DNA of 64,000 nucleotides from Limnoperna fortunei (Eukaryota; Mollusca; Bivalvia; Mytilida; Modiolidae). Where the stretch lies: contig OX104115.1 of NCBI GenBank assembly GCA_944474755.1, forward strand, positions 60,516,648 through 60,580,647, read 5' to 3'. This document shows, piece by piece, positions 26,201 through 35,608 of this stretch (position 1 is its first letter; the number at the start of each line of letters is the position of its first letter). The notes beneath the pieces are model-generated. The model saw only the letters and a list, made by a program, of their open reading frames with translations, was not told where the DNA came from and did no database searches. The position numbers were made by a program, and so were the translations under genes.

Positions 26201-29200
26201 AAAACAAACCCTAATCTTCAATTTGCAAAATTCAGTGATGTTATTTTTTTTAAATTGGAAATATTTACTTCATTTTTAGGTTTGTTTTGTTTTTATTGAA
26301 TGATGTTTAACACCATTTTCAGCAAATTTGTCAGCTATATCATGGTGTCCAGTTATTACTGGTAGAGGAAGTCGGAGTACCAAGGAAAACCCCCAACCTG
26401 CGGTAGGAAAACTGGCAATCCTTGTCAATTAAGATTGGAGTCGAGTACAACCTGCCTGCAGTGAGAATCGAACTCGCAATCTTAGTGTTGACAGACAACG
26501 TGATCAATAGTAGACAAACTACCTTAACCACTCGGCCACGGAGGAACATGTTTAGAAAAACAAATTTAAAACAAATAAAAGAAAAATATGTCTGTGAAAA
26601 CTTAAATACTAAAGGAACTACACTGTATGTATAAGAAGTGTAATGCTTTCAAGAGACTAATCAAATAAAGTTTTAAAGAGACATAATTTTCCTGCAAATT
26701 TTTTATTTCCAACTATCAAATTTGTTTGTAAACTTTACTCTTTGTAAAAATTTCCCTTAAGGTCCCATGCTAAGCCATGTTCTACAGTTTTGGTCATTCT
26801 AGATTTAGGAACAGCACTAAACATTCAAAGTTATTAGAAAACATCCTGGATTAATTTCTGCATGATTTGATTAAAATGTATGGGACAGTAATGGGAAGAA
26901 GTTATTTATATCTTTTCCCCATAGGGTTCTATGTCAAGCTTTGTTTAATGGTGGTGGCCATCTTGGATTATAAGTCTAGCACTACTTAGGTCAATACCAA
27001 CCTGCCTATCCAGTTCACACCATCTGGTTCCCCACATTCAGGTAAATGTGCAAGTAACTGTGTTACCAGTTCACTATCAGAACCAGTTGATAAACCAACA
27101 CCATGTCGTAATAACTGGAATAAATAGCATTTATTTGGTGTTTACAAACAAGAAGAATTCATTACCAAAAACTTTTCAACCTAATCCTTCCGCAAACCAA
27201 TTGACAAACAACCCATTATGCTGAAATATCAGGAATAATGAACTCAATTAGAATTTTTAGCCCAAGTAACAAATGAACTATGTTCACTGTTGCTGCTAGG
27301 TGCACTGTTACTGCTAGGTGCACTATAAATCTTAGAATTATTCTTATACAAACCTGTGAACAATTTCAAAAGGCCGCATGGACTCTTTACCTAAAATAGT
27401 TTCCAGTTGTGATACTGAACCACCCTGCCAAATTTCAAATTGTTCTCATGTACGGTTTCTGAGAAAAGCTGGACGGAAATTCGTTCGGACGTATGTACGG
27501 ACAGATGGACGGACATGAGTAAAACTTAATGCCCCCCGACATGTCGTAGCAGGGGCATAAAAAGAGTGCAAGTGTCTAGTCTCTTTTGGTAATGCCTGTA
27601 GGGGACAACTGCTTGTTAAAGTTTACTACAGCTTTTTGGCCCATGTAACTGGATGGACTAGTTACACTGCAGCTTTTGTCCAAGTACTGGTACTTACTAA
27701 TGAAATATTTGTATTATGGCATTTTGTTCTAGGAACAGAATACACTATGTGCACTACAGCTTCTAGTGCAAGAAATTACATGCATTGTAGCTTTTTGATT
27801 TAAGTAACTGAATTTACTAGGTGCACTATAGCTTTTTACCCAGAAATATGATTCTTAGATACTTGCAGTTTCAAGTTGGCGTTAAAAATAGAGGAAATAG
27901 CTTAACTGCCCAACACAAACGTATATGTTTATCTAAAATGTATCCCCAAACTGTTATTGCCCTTAATTATTCTACTATGTTAACATGTATAAGCATACCT
28001 TCTTCTTTAACGATTTAGCATTGATGAGTTCTCCATTGTGTGCTACAGCTATCAGGCCATGTTCTGTTTCTACAACAAATGGCTGTATATTCTGCATCTC
28101 CGATTCTCCTTGTGTAGAATATCTGGTATGGCCTGAAATGTGTTTGTTTGTTTGGATGTTGTTAAATGCCATTTTCAGCAATTTTTCAACTATAAATGGC
28201 GTCCAGTTTTATTGAAGAAGGAAGCCAGAGGACCTGGAGATAACCCCGGACCTTTGGCAATCCTTGTCAATTAATGTAGGAGCTGAATACACCCTGCCTG
28301 CAGTGAGAATCGAACCTGAAACCTCAGTGTTGACAGACCACCTGATCAATAGTGGACAAATGACCTTAACCACTTGGCCACCTATGCCCCTTCCTGAAAT
28401 GTGTTATGTGATGAAGTTTACTATCGTTATGTATTGTGAGGTTGGGAGTTCGAGTCTCACTGCAGATAGAATGTGCTAGACTCCAATTTTAACTGACAAG
28501 AATTGCCAGTTTCCTACTGAAGGTCAGGTGTTTTCTCCTCTGGACTTGAATGATATTGCTGAAAGGGGAGTTAAATACTATTCAAACAAACAAATAAAAC
28601 TAACATCGATCATAAAAACATGAACACTTTAGTTATATCAACATTGTTAAACTAACATCGATCATAAAAACATGAACACTTTAGTTATATCAACATTGTT
28701 AAACTAACATCGATCATAAAAACATGAACACTTTAGTTATATCAACATTGTTAAACTAACATCGATCATAAAAACATGAACACTTTAGTTATATCAACAT
28801 TGTTAAACTAACATCGATCATAAAAACATGAACACTTTAGTTATATCAACATTGTTAAACTAACATCGATCATAAAAACATGAACACTTTAGTTATATCA
28901 ACATTGTTAAACTAACATCGATCATAAAAACATGAACACTTTAGTTATACCAACATTGTTAAACTAACATCGATCATAAAAACATGAACACTTTAGTTAT
29001 ACCAATATTGTTCAAAAAATTAATGCCTTTAGAATTTGATAACTATGCAATGAAAAGACAATTTACCAAAAAAAATCAAGAATTCACATTAAAGACATTT
29101 TTGTAGATTTTTAAAAGGTCTGTTCTAAATAGCCTCTTCAAATGCTAAATTATCTTCCCCTACCCGCATTTAACAACAGTCAATATTTTCTACCCAATGG

Positions 29201-31673
29201 TCTATTGCATCACCCAATGATTGTTTGTAACACTGTACTCATCCTGAATACCTGAAATTCTGCTAGATGGACATAATGTAACATATCAAACATGAAATTC
29301 TGCTGGATGGACATAAAGTAACCTATCAAACATGAAATACTGTTGGATAAACATAAAGTAACCAACCAATCAATTAAAAGCTTGCAAACAGAATACCATG
29401 ACAGAATCATTTAAATTAAAGTAGGTGTAAAGAAGATAAAGGACAGAGAGGTTTTACCTATGCCTATATTGCCTTTTAGTCTGGACATATCCTCTTCCGT
29501 AAAGACGTGGTTGACCAATCCCATGCCTTTTTTAGTTTTATATTTACCACCTGCGTCACCAAGGCTAGTTACGATACCAGCACTTTCTTGTCCTCTATGA
29601 AAAAATGTATAATTACATCTACACATATATAGACATTAAAATGTATAATTACATCTACACATATATAGACATTAAAATGTATAATTACATCTACACATAT
29701 ATAGACATTAAAATGCTTAACTATGCAACATCAGTTCTGATTAGACAATGTGAAGTACTTCATGACATCTATTCCATGATTGATGGTGTAAAATGTTAAC
29801 ATAATTCGCAAGCACAGATATTACTTACAGTAAATAGAAATGCTTCTGTTAAGCAAGATTTATATTCCTGTTGCAAAAAGACCACCATTTACTGGTTTTT
29901 TTCTGAGCTGAATTGCTGAATTATTTTTCCTTGACTCAAATGCATGTTAATCACGAGAAAACAATCACAGCCATGTTGAATTTCAAATAACAAATGGAAA
30001 GCAGACGACAGACACAACTCATCATGTCTACAAACTGTATACAAACAAATACTGTGGATTCATGTACATGTAATTTCATGGTCAGATTTTAAATTTTCAT
30101 GGTTTGAGAAAAAAATTTTCTTTCAACACAAAGCTTTTATATATTTTATAATTCAATTCTATTATTGAAACTCAAATATTGTAATTCTTGAGCAATCCAT
30201 TTCATGGAATTTCTGTCAGTGGTGTAGCTACTATTGACACAGTGACGCACCAGTGTGCATAAAATAATTAATAGTTTGTAACATCATATGGTCTCTGTGC
30301 TTAATCTTTCAAACAAATGTTCACAAACTTTCAAGTTTTTCATTGGTCTAACTTGTCCAATTGGCCTTGAACATCAACATTATGTGCAGTGCATTTAAGA
30401 TATAGCTATGCCACCGTTTTCCCAATAAAATATACAAAACATCCCACAATTAGTACCCACAGCCAGTAGTTGTCCTTATCACGTCTGACAGCTGCTTTGA
30501 CCTACATGTAACAAGATATTCATGGTGCTCCTGTTGCTTAGTTTTACTTTGTGCTCCCTGATTGGTCATTGATTGTCCTTGTCAGTTTTAATTTAATTTG
30601 GAGCACCAAATAAATATTTATTTTTTACGCACTACCCTGCATACCCCCATAAAGTTTAATCAAACAACTTTGAAGCATTTCTAAAAACACAATTTTTTTT
30701 TTAATTTTGAAATTTAATCAATTGTTCATACAGAAAACTTAATACAAATAACAAACATTTAAAAGATTTTTTTTTATTTGCAGCCTGAAACTTAACAGCA
30801 TTATACAATTATAGCTTTCAACTTAGGTCCATATGAAAAAATATATTGATATATTGAAAATATGAAAACTATCAATTCAAAAGATATATTGATTCATTAA
30901 ACAAATACTAAATATTGAAATTTAAATAGACTTTATGAAATTTAACTGCAGATGACAATTAACAACTTGAAACGGGAAACAGAAGTGCATTATGATGGGC
31001 AGTTTAAAATTTCTGTGAGGAATTTCACATTATTTAAAGAAATTCAAAGCTGTGCAACATCATCTTCTCTAAATTGAACTGTGCAACATTGTTTTTATCT
31101 TATCCGTTATCAAAGAACTGTTCAAAACACTGCATGTCATGTTACAGGGTTTACTCAAATCAAATTAATGAAAACAATATCAGTTAAGGTATCCGACCCA
31201 TAATTGAAGTCACCGTTTAATTTTATTTTTAGACCAAGAAATGCAGCTTTATTTAATCAATATATTACTAATTAATGATACCAATTAAATATATTGTTGT
31301 ACTTTGAGTCAAAGTTAACAGTTTTGAGGACAAAAAGTTAGTTGCTCAAATAGTAGTTCCGATGTTTGCCGAACATTACCGATGTCTGCTGCATTGACAA
31401 ACAACTGACATCCGGGACACCAAATATGATCACGTGGTCGATTATGGGTCGGATACCTTAATACTATTAGATGCTAAAGCGCTGTTATGCTATGCAATTT
31501 AGTACATGTAACCACAATTCTTCTGAAAGAAATATGGTAGGTATTTACCTATGTTGTAAACCAACTAGACCGAGGTAGATTGTATGAGCTACATCTAACT
31601 GTGTTGGCCAGTCACGAGTCGCTACACAACCAAACACACCACAAGCATCATGTAAATCGGTTTCTTCCGTCAT
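20065..31673 (-). CDS. PPAT: Amidophosphoribosyltransferase (glutamine PRPP amidotransferase), complete
   Basis: Ten coding exons on the minus strand join to 1494 nt, 497 codons plus stop; human PPAT is 517 residues. It catalyses the first committed step of de novo purine synthesis, glutamine + PRPP to phosphoribosylamine, in the cytosol. The predicted start [16 protein letters not shown] puts the nucleophile Cys at 11, after a short propeptide as in the family. The class II glutaminase domain ([32 protein letters not shown]) is followed by a type I PRTase domain with the PRPP loop [11 protein letters not shown] (about 384-394). Four cysteines match the 4Fe-4S ligands of the family: C279, C425, C482 and C485. 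All ten splice phases agree. It is divergent from PAICS and convergent with XPNPEP3. Confidence 0.97.
20455..20840 (-). repeat. Dispersed repeat, copy 2 (inverted relative to 2215-2560)
   Basis: AATGCAATTTTGTTAAGATT and TGTTAGACATATTAGAATTG are reverse complements of matching stretches near 2470 and 2280. A 'taaggtctgaccatgttcta' hairpin partner follows at about 20890. It lies in PPAT intron 9. Confidence 0.65.
21550..21670 (-). CDS. PPAT: PPAT coding exon 9 (second Fe-S cysteine)
   Basis: The acceptor is ATTTCTAG|ATACAC and the donor is CATTTTG|GTAAGA. It encodes [20 protein letters not shown], then [20 protein letters not shown] plus one base. C425 lies in KYPCYMGI. Confidence 0.96.
22650..22871 (-). 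CDS. PPAT: PPAT coding exon 8 (PRPP-binding loop)
   Basis: The acceptor is TTATTATAG|CTTGGA and the donor is ACGGAG|GTAACA. The exon is exactly 74 codons and includes [20 protein letters not shown] and [20 protein letters not shown], the type I PRTase signature. Confidence 0.97.
23631..23758 (-). CDS. PPAT: PPAT coding exon 7
   Basis: The acceptor is TTCTACAG|GTCAGA and the donor is GAAAAA|GTATGA. It encodes [20 protein letters not shown], then [22 protein letters not shown]. The VPESATPAA stretch is highly conserved in the family. Confidence 0.96.
24680..24808 (-). CDS. PPAT: PPAT coding exon 6 (first Fe-S cysteine)
   Basis: The acceptor is TTTTCAAG|GTGAAG and the donor is TTTGAGG|GTAAGC. 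It encodes [20 protein letters not shown], then [23 protein letters not shown]279 in [11 protein letters not shown] matches the first iron-sulfur ligand. Confidence 0.96.
25490..25640. repeat. Hairpin inverted repeat in a PPAT intron
   Basis: AATGACTTTGATATACGGTT on the left pairs with GATCTATATCAAAGTCATTA on the right, with further pairing of TTTATCAGCC and GGCTGATAAA. Arms are about 50 bp and the loop is about 55 bp. MITE-like. Confidence 0.75.
25800..26044 (-). CDS. PPAT: PPAT coding exon 5
   Basis: The acceptor is TTGTAG|GATAAA and the donor is TTACCAG|GTAGGA. It encodes [20 protein letters not shown], then [20 protein letters not shown] and [23 protein letters not shown], completing the glutaminase domain. 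One upstream base completes the Arg codon split across the junction. Confidence 0.96.
26283..26550 (-). mobile_element. tRNA-derived SINE (family A) in a PPAT intron
   Basis: In minus orientation it reads GTGGCCGAGTGGTTAAGGTA (box A region), then GCGAGTTCGATTCTCACTGC (box B region), then a body with GACTCCAATCTTAATTGACA and a tail containing AAAAACAAAA. Same family as 28144, 37125 and 49280. A clean target duplication was not seen. Confidence 0.8.
27002..27114 (-). CDS. PPAT: PPAT coding exon 4
   Basis: The acceptor is TTATTCCAG|TTATTA and the donor is GGCAG|GTTGGT. It encodes [20 protein letters not shown], then [17 protein letters not shown] plus two bases. The donor GTTGGT is weaker than the others but the phase and protein match are exact. 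Confidence 0.95.
27999..28132 (-). CDS. PPAT: PPAT coding exon 3
   Basis: The acceptor is ACATTTCAG|GCCATA and the donor is AAGAAG|GTATGC. It encodes [20 protein letters not shown], then [20 protein letters not shown] and SLKKK. A SINE target-site duplication overlaps the first exon base and the 3' splice site. Confidence 0.96.
28144..28392 (-). mobile_element. tRNA-derived SINE (family A) inserted on a PPAT splice acceptor
   Basis: In minus orientation the head GTGGCCAAGTGGTTAAGGTC and GGTTCGATTCTCACTGCAGG carry box A- and box B-like sequences. The tail ends AAACAAACAA. It is flanked by the direct repeat CCTGAAATGTGT at 28132-28143 and 28393-28404. The left duplication includes the PPAT exon 3 acceptor. 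Confidence 0.9.
28415..28597 (+). mobile_element. SINE copy in opposite orientation, 5' part decayed
   Basis: GGTTGGGAGTTCGAGTCTCA (box B region), then TAGACTCCAATTTTAACTGA and the tail ATTCAAACAAACAAATAAAA match family A in plus orientation. It sits directly next to the 28144-28392 SINE, so the two face each other. Confidence 0.7.
28597..29012 (+). repeat. 52-bp tandem array, eight copies, in a PPAT intron
   Basis: The unit AAACTAACATCGATCATAAA then AACATGAACACTTTAGTTAT repeats every 52 bp from 28597. The last two units share a T-to-C change (TATACC for TATATC). It starts exactly at the tail of the neighbouring SINE. Confidence 0.95.
29100..29375 (+). repeat. Diverged SINE family B copy
   Basis: GCTAAATTATCTTCCCCTAC, then ATCCTGAATACCTGAAATTC and TGCTGGATGGACATAAAGTA correspond to the family B body and tail at 13640-13800. 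The tail segment is itself repeated about three times. Confidence 0.6.
29458..29594 (-). CDS. PPAT: PPAT coding exon 2
   Basis: The acceptor is TTCATAG|AGGACA and the donor is GGCATAG|GTAAAA. It encodes [20 protein letters not shown], then [20 protein letters not shown] and KGNIGI plus one base. It is part of the glutaminase domain. Confidence 0.96.
29602..29709 (+). repeat. 36-bp tandem repeat, three copies
   Basis: AAAATGTATAATTACATCTA then CACATATATAGACATT repeats at 29602, 29638 and 29674. The array starts 8 bp upstream (in PPAT sense) of the exon 2 acceptor, so it forms the branch and pyrimidine-tract region. Confidence 0.93.
31184..31461. mobile_element. Non-autonomous MITE, copy 2 (TTAA ends)
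   Basis: The ends TTAAGGTATCCGACCCATAA and TTATGGGTCGGATACCTTAA are near-perfect terminal inverted repeats, each ending in TTAA. The 278-bp element has no coding capacity. A diverged copy lies at 9274-9608. Confidence 0.85.
31549..31673 (-). CDS. PPAT: PPAT coding exon 1 (start, catalytic Cys)
   Basis: ATG is at 31673-31671 and the exon ends in phase 2 at CATAG|GTAAAT. It encodes [20 protein letters not shown], then [20 protein letters not shown] and H plus two bases. Cys11 is the expected N-terminal nucleophile after propeptide removal. Upstream, TTTTTAG|ATAAAA (exon from 31704) or TTTTAG|GACCAG (from 31687) are acceptors for a 5' UTR exon. Confidence 0.96.
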
Positions 31674-32812
31674 TTCTTGTTCTGGTCCTAAAACTGAATT
31701 TTATCTAAAAATAAAACAAACAAAAAATTTTTACTGAAAAATTCTACTAAGACAGATCAACATACAGAATATTATAACTATCAAATATTATCAATGCAAA
31801 TCCGGAAAGATTCATTCTTCATAGTATTATTTAACCTAATGGGTTTATAGTTGTTTCGCACCATGTCCATTTCGTACCTGCCATTTCATACCTTGTCTGT
31901 TTCGTACCATATGTAAATTGTCTTTGGTTAATGTTATGTACTTGCAACTGACAATTCATACGATTTTTGTAACCATCCGGGTAACGCAGTTTAACACAGC
32001 CATTTTGTACTATAAGGAATTTCTTGCTTTATAATTATCAGTTGTGTTAATTCGAGATTATTTTGGATTTTGTTATGTCAGTATTTAACATTATTTTCTA
32101 TGTGTAGGTTTGGATCTCATAGAATGATAGACATACACATTATTTTTATGGTTTATTTGTTATCAAATATACTATTACCGGTATTATGATGCAAAACAAC
32201 AATATACAAAATTATAGTTTATAACAGTGATTTGAAGTTAGCACATTATTTCAAATTATTTTAATAAAATAATTGTCAAAACAATCATTTGGATGGATTC
32301 TTGATTGAGTGAATCTTGGCTTGGACCAATTTTATCTACAATGACAATTAAAAATCATTGTTTCAACTATAAAAACCACATCATATTTAAATTAACACCA
32401 AAGATCAAAAACAAGTAGTTCTGTATCTTGTTATATTCTTAAATATATATTTGTAATTTTGCAATAAACTCATAAATAAACACAATTATCAATACTAGTA
32501 TTTGAAATATCAAATTGATCAAGTAACACACTTAAATCATATATATGGTACGAATCGATCAATGACGAAATAGCATATGGTAAAAACTGACAAAATCATA
32601 GTAAGAAAGGTGTCTAGTCGTTTTGTACCATGTCCCATTTCATACCATGACCATTTCGTACCCAAATTTACCATTTCGTACCAAGATTTTGCCAGTTCGT
32701 ACCATATGCTATCTCGACATTGACCGTTTCGTACCATATATGATTTAATTGTGTTACCTGATTATTTTAATATTTCAAATACCAGTATTGATAAGCGTGT
32801 TAATTTATGAGT

Positions 32813-33197
32813 TTTATTAAATATAATAAGCTACATCAGGAATACCTGGATGAACAGCACAGTCTGGCTGATACAGTCCTGGAGTGTATTTATGCGACCT
32901 ACCAAAACTAATAATGATGTAGAAGGTTGGCCCCACCGCCTAAACACCGATTGTAAAGCTGGCTGGGGTAACAAAGGCTTATACACATTGGCTCCACTAC
33001 TCTTCTCCGAAGCATCCCGTATACCTCTGATCGCACAGTTTATATCGGAAGGAAAACTTAAGAAAATACAGAGAAAGCAGACCAAGACAACACAGAAAAT
33101 ACTCTTCGACATCTGGGCCCAGTATATACAGAATGAAATCTCCATTAGCCATTTGCTCCGACTCAGCGCCCGCAATGTTTATGTGCCAGACAATTAG
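32813..33197 (+). pseudogene. MULE-type transposase, C-terminal fragment
   Basis: The reading frame SYIRNTWMNSTVWLIQSWSV continues with FMRPTKTNNDVEGWPHRLN, a long helical region with KLKKIQRKQTKTTQKILFDI and a stop (TAG) after VPDN. I recognise the TNNDVEGWxxRLN stretch as the C-terminal region of Mutator-like (often FLYWCH-linked) transposases abundant in animals. The catalytic DDE core is missing: an in-frame stop lies just upstream, near 32806, and no further transposase sequence is seen. It lies between two sets of inverted 'GGTACGAAA' repeats and so ties those termini to the MULE class. Confidence 0.7.
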
Positions 33198-33374
33198 ACT
33201 TTTTCTATTATAAGATAAGGACTTATCTGTCTTGTATATATATAACACTTTGTGATACGTAATTCATATGTAGTTAAACAAGTTTAAAATTTATATATTT
33301 AATTTTATGTATCATTCATTACCTATCTTGTTATTGTGTATATTATATGTACTATATATTGTTGTTGTGCATCA

Positions 33375-33512
33375 TTTTAAATTGTTGGTTAGATAATTGG
33401 ATATAAACAACTTTGGGTCGATTTACGCTGAATAAACCGCGAAGCGGTTTATGTTGCAGCGTAAATCGATCCAAAGTCGTTTATATCCAATAATCTAACC
33501 AACAATTTAAAA
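33375..33512. repeat. Near-perfect hairpin with a 3-nt loop
   Basis: Arms of about 67 bp run from TTTTAAATTGTTGGTTAGAT to AATAAACCGC, then the loop GAA, then GCGGTTTATGTTGCAGCGTA to CAATTTAAAA. Only a few mismatches and one bulge occur. It could extrude as a cruciform or form a stable RNA hairpin. Confidence 0.92.
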
Positions 33513-35227
33513 CAAACCTTATATTTTAAATTCCATAGTAAAAAGGAAATAACGAGAACAATAATGTACAAGTAAACAATTAATATTTGCAATTCAATGT
33601 TTTTAGTGTCGTCACTTGTTGATGGCGGAAGAATTCATGTATAGTCAAAAGTCATCAATACATCATATTATGACGTCACAATCAGTCACGTGCTGCAATA
33701 CCAAGTTAGGTTATACGAAATAACCAACTTTGGTCATGTATTGAGTATTTAAAAGAAATTAAAATATTTTAAATAAATATTAATACCAAACCTACAAATA
33801 GTACATAACATCAACCATAGACAATTTACATATGGTACGAAACGGACATGGTACGAAACAGACATGGTATGAAATGTTTTTTTATGGTACGAAATGGCAG
33901 GTACGAAACGACTATAAACCGTAAGAAATGAAATGGTAGGATTGGGTAAGAAATGGTATGAAATGAACATGACAATGTTACATAAATATTTCATTTTGCA
34001 ACATACATGTAATTTGCATTTGGAAAGTTACTTACCCTAATGATGTGACAACTTGCTCCCCTTTTTATATACAGCATTTTAAAACTTCTAAATTACTGGG
34101 TTTGCTACACAATTTATTTTTCTATCAACAGCTAACAATAATGTATTCTTACCTACAGATCTAATTACCAGCAAATAATAACTAGAAATACATCTGCAAC
34201 AGAGTTTACCTATAACATGTATAGTACATGTTTGAAATTAATTAGAGCAATGACTAATTAGCTTCATTGTTGAAAGATTAGCATGTGCCACTGGCTGTGT
34301 GCCTGAATGCCAGCATTTTGAAAGATCAAAGACCACTACTGACAGACATTTGGCATTTATTAATGCTCATTAACATAACTGTTTATAACAAGACTAGGTA
34401 GAGAATAGCCAGGAAACACTGTTACAAAAATAATCAGATACCGAGTAACTGATGTCAAAGTTTATCAGGCAATCTAACAGAAGAATTATGGTGTCTTCTG
34501 GCTATTCCTAATTTGTATTTAGGTGGTTTTAATGGTGTCTTCTGGCTATTCCAATATTTTAAAATTACCTATTCTGGCTATTCCAGCATTCTCTGAACAA
34601 TGGATGTTATTTTTGTAAAATGTGTTGTTTTAGTGATTAATCATTACTTATTTTTCCAGGTAATTTATTTTTTTTAATGTAAATTTATCTGTTAAAAAAA
34701 TAGATTTTTAGTATTAAAATATGTAAAATTTGTAGAAAAAGAAAGTTCTTTATTTAACATGAACATGTTTTAATACTGAATGCTGATACAATCATTCACA
34801 GTTTATCATGGCTAATGCACATTTACTACAAACAGACTAGGCAACCGGAATTTAATACAATGGTTTTAAGTTTCAAGTTGAGGAGAGAGATGTTACTGGC
34901 AGCTAGTGGTACATCCGTAAGGTAGCAGGTCGTTCCGTCCCCAGGTCGATCCGGCCCTGATCGATTCGGCCCCAGACGATCCGTCCCCTAGTTGAATCAT
35001 CCACTATTTCATGGTCGATCCGTCCCCAGTAAATAATTATAAGTGTATTACTATATTTAATTTTATTTTACCTGTTTTTAAGTGGAAATTGAAAAAGTGT
35101 TGATTAAAATTAGTTTAATAATTAAATAAACAAAATATGGTATGGTTTTTAATTATATTTTATTTTGTTGTATTGATTTTAATTGATAATTGTTAAAGTG
35201 TTAATTAAAATAAGTTTAATAATTAAA

Positions 35228-35608
35228 TTAACAAAATATAGTGTTTTTCCGACGCAGTCTGTATATTTTCGAATTGTGACCTTTGAACTGAAAGACGCTT
35301 ATCCATGGTAACATGCTATAATTGAAGACAAACTTGCATTCTGATTGGACAAAAATAGTAAAAAATTCTGCGTTCAAACAATCTACTATGGTATACTCTG
35401 ACAAGTATCCATATTTGCATTTCTCAAGTATTATTCCAGCCGACAATTGGTAGTCGTACTTAAACTTTAGAAAAGTATTTTTATGCCAAAGAATGCCACT
35501 TAGAACTGATAAAAAATAAATGTTAAAGCCATACATCGTGTAATTTTTGCGCATTTCGTCTGGGGGTAGAATTATATTTGCTTTGTTGACCATCTTATCT
35601 GTAAACAA
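35228..35608 (-). CDS. Unrecognised open frame inside the foldback element
   Basis: This is a 126-codon frame on the minus strand starting MFTDKMVNKANIILPPDEMR. It has no motif I recognise, no zinc-finger or DDE signature and no confirmed splice context. It may be a remnant of the element's own protein or chance; I give it only because it is among the longest frames in an otherwise empty 2.7-kb element. Confidence 0.15.
   Translation of the reverse strand: MFTDKMVNKANIILPPDEMRKNYTMYGFNIYFLSVLSGILWHKNTFLKFKYDYQLSAGIILEKCKYGYLSEYTIVDCLNAEFFTIFVQSECKFVFNYSMLPWISVFQFKGHNSKIYRLRRKNTIFC

Larger units (their letters stand above)
31840..33925. mobile_element. Inverted-repeat element cluster with 'GGTACGAAATGG' iterations, MULE-related
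   Basis: The left end (GGTTTATAGTTGTTTCGCAC from about 31840) and right end (GTACGAAACGACTATAAACC to about 33920) are complementary. Both contain iterated 'ccatttcgtacc' motifs. A second inverted pair with the same motif lies at about 32460-32605 and 32618-32830. Either two adjacent elements or one nested composite would explain this. A MULE transposase C-terminal remnant lies inside (32813-33197). No target duplication was found at the outer ends. Confidence 0.75.

Noticed and set aside
28144..28392. Possible tRNA gene (box A and box B visible)
   Set aside because: The cloverleaf cannot be completed: no matching acceptor stem, and the same sequence recurs as dispersed SINEs with target duplications.
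32850..33197. Independent host gene starting at the Met at 32850
   Set aside because: The frame extends upstream without a start and matches only the C-terminal part of a MULE transposase, between transposon ends.
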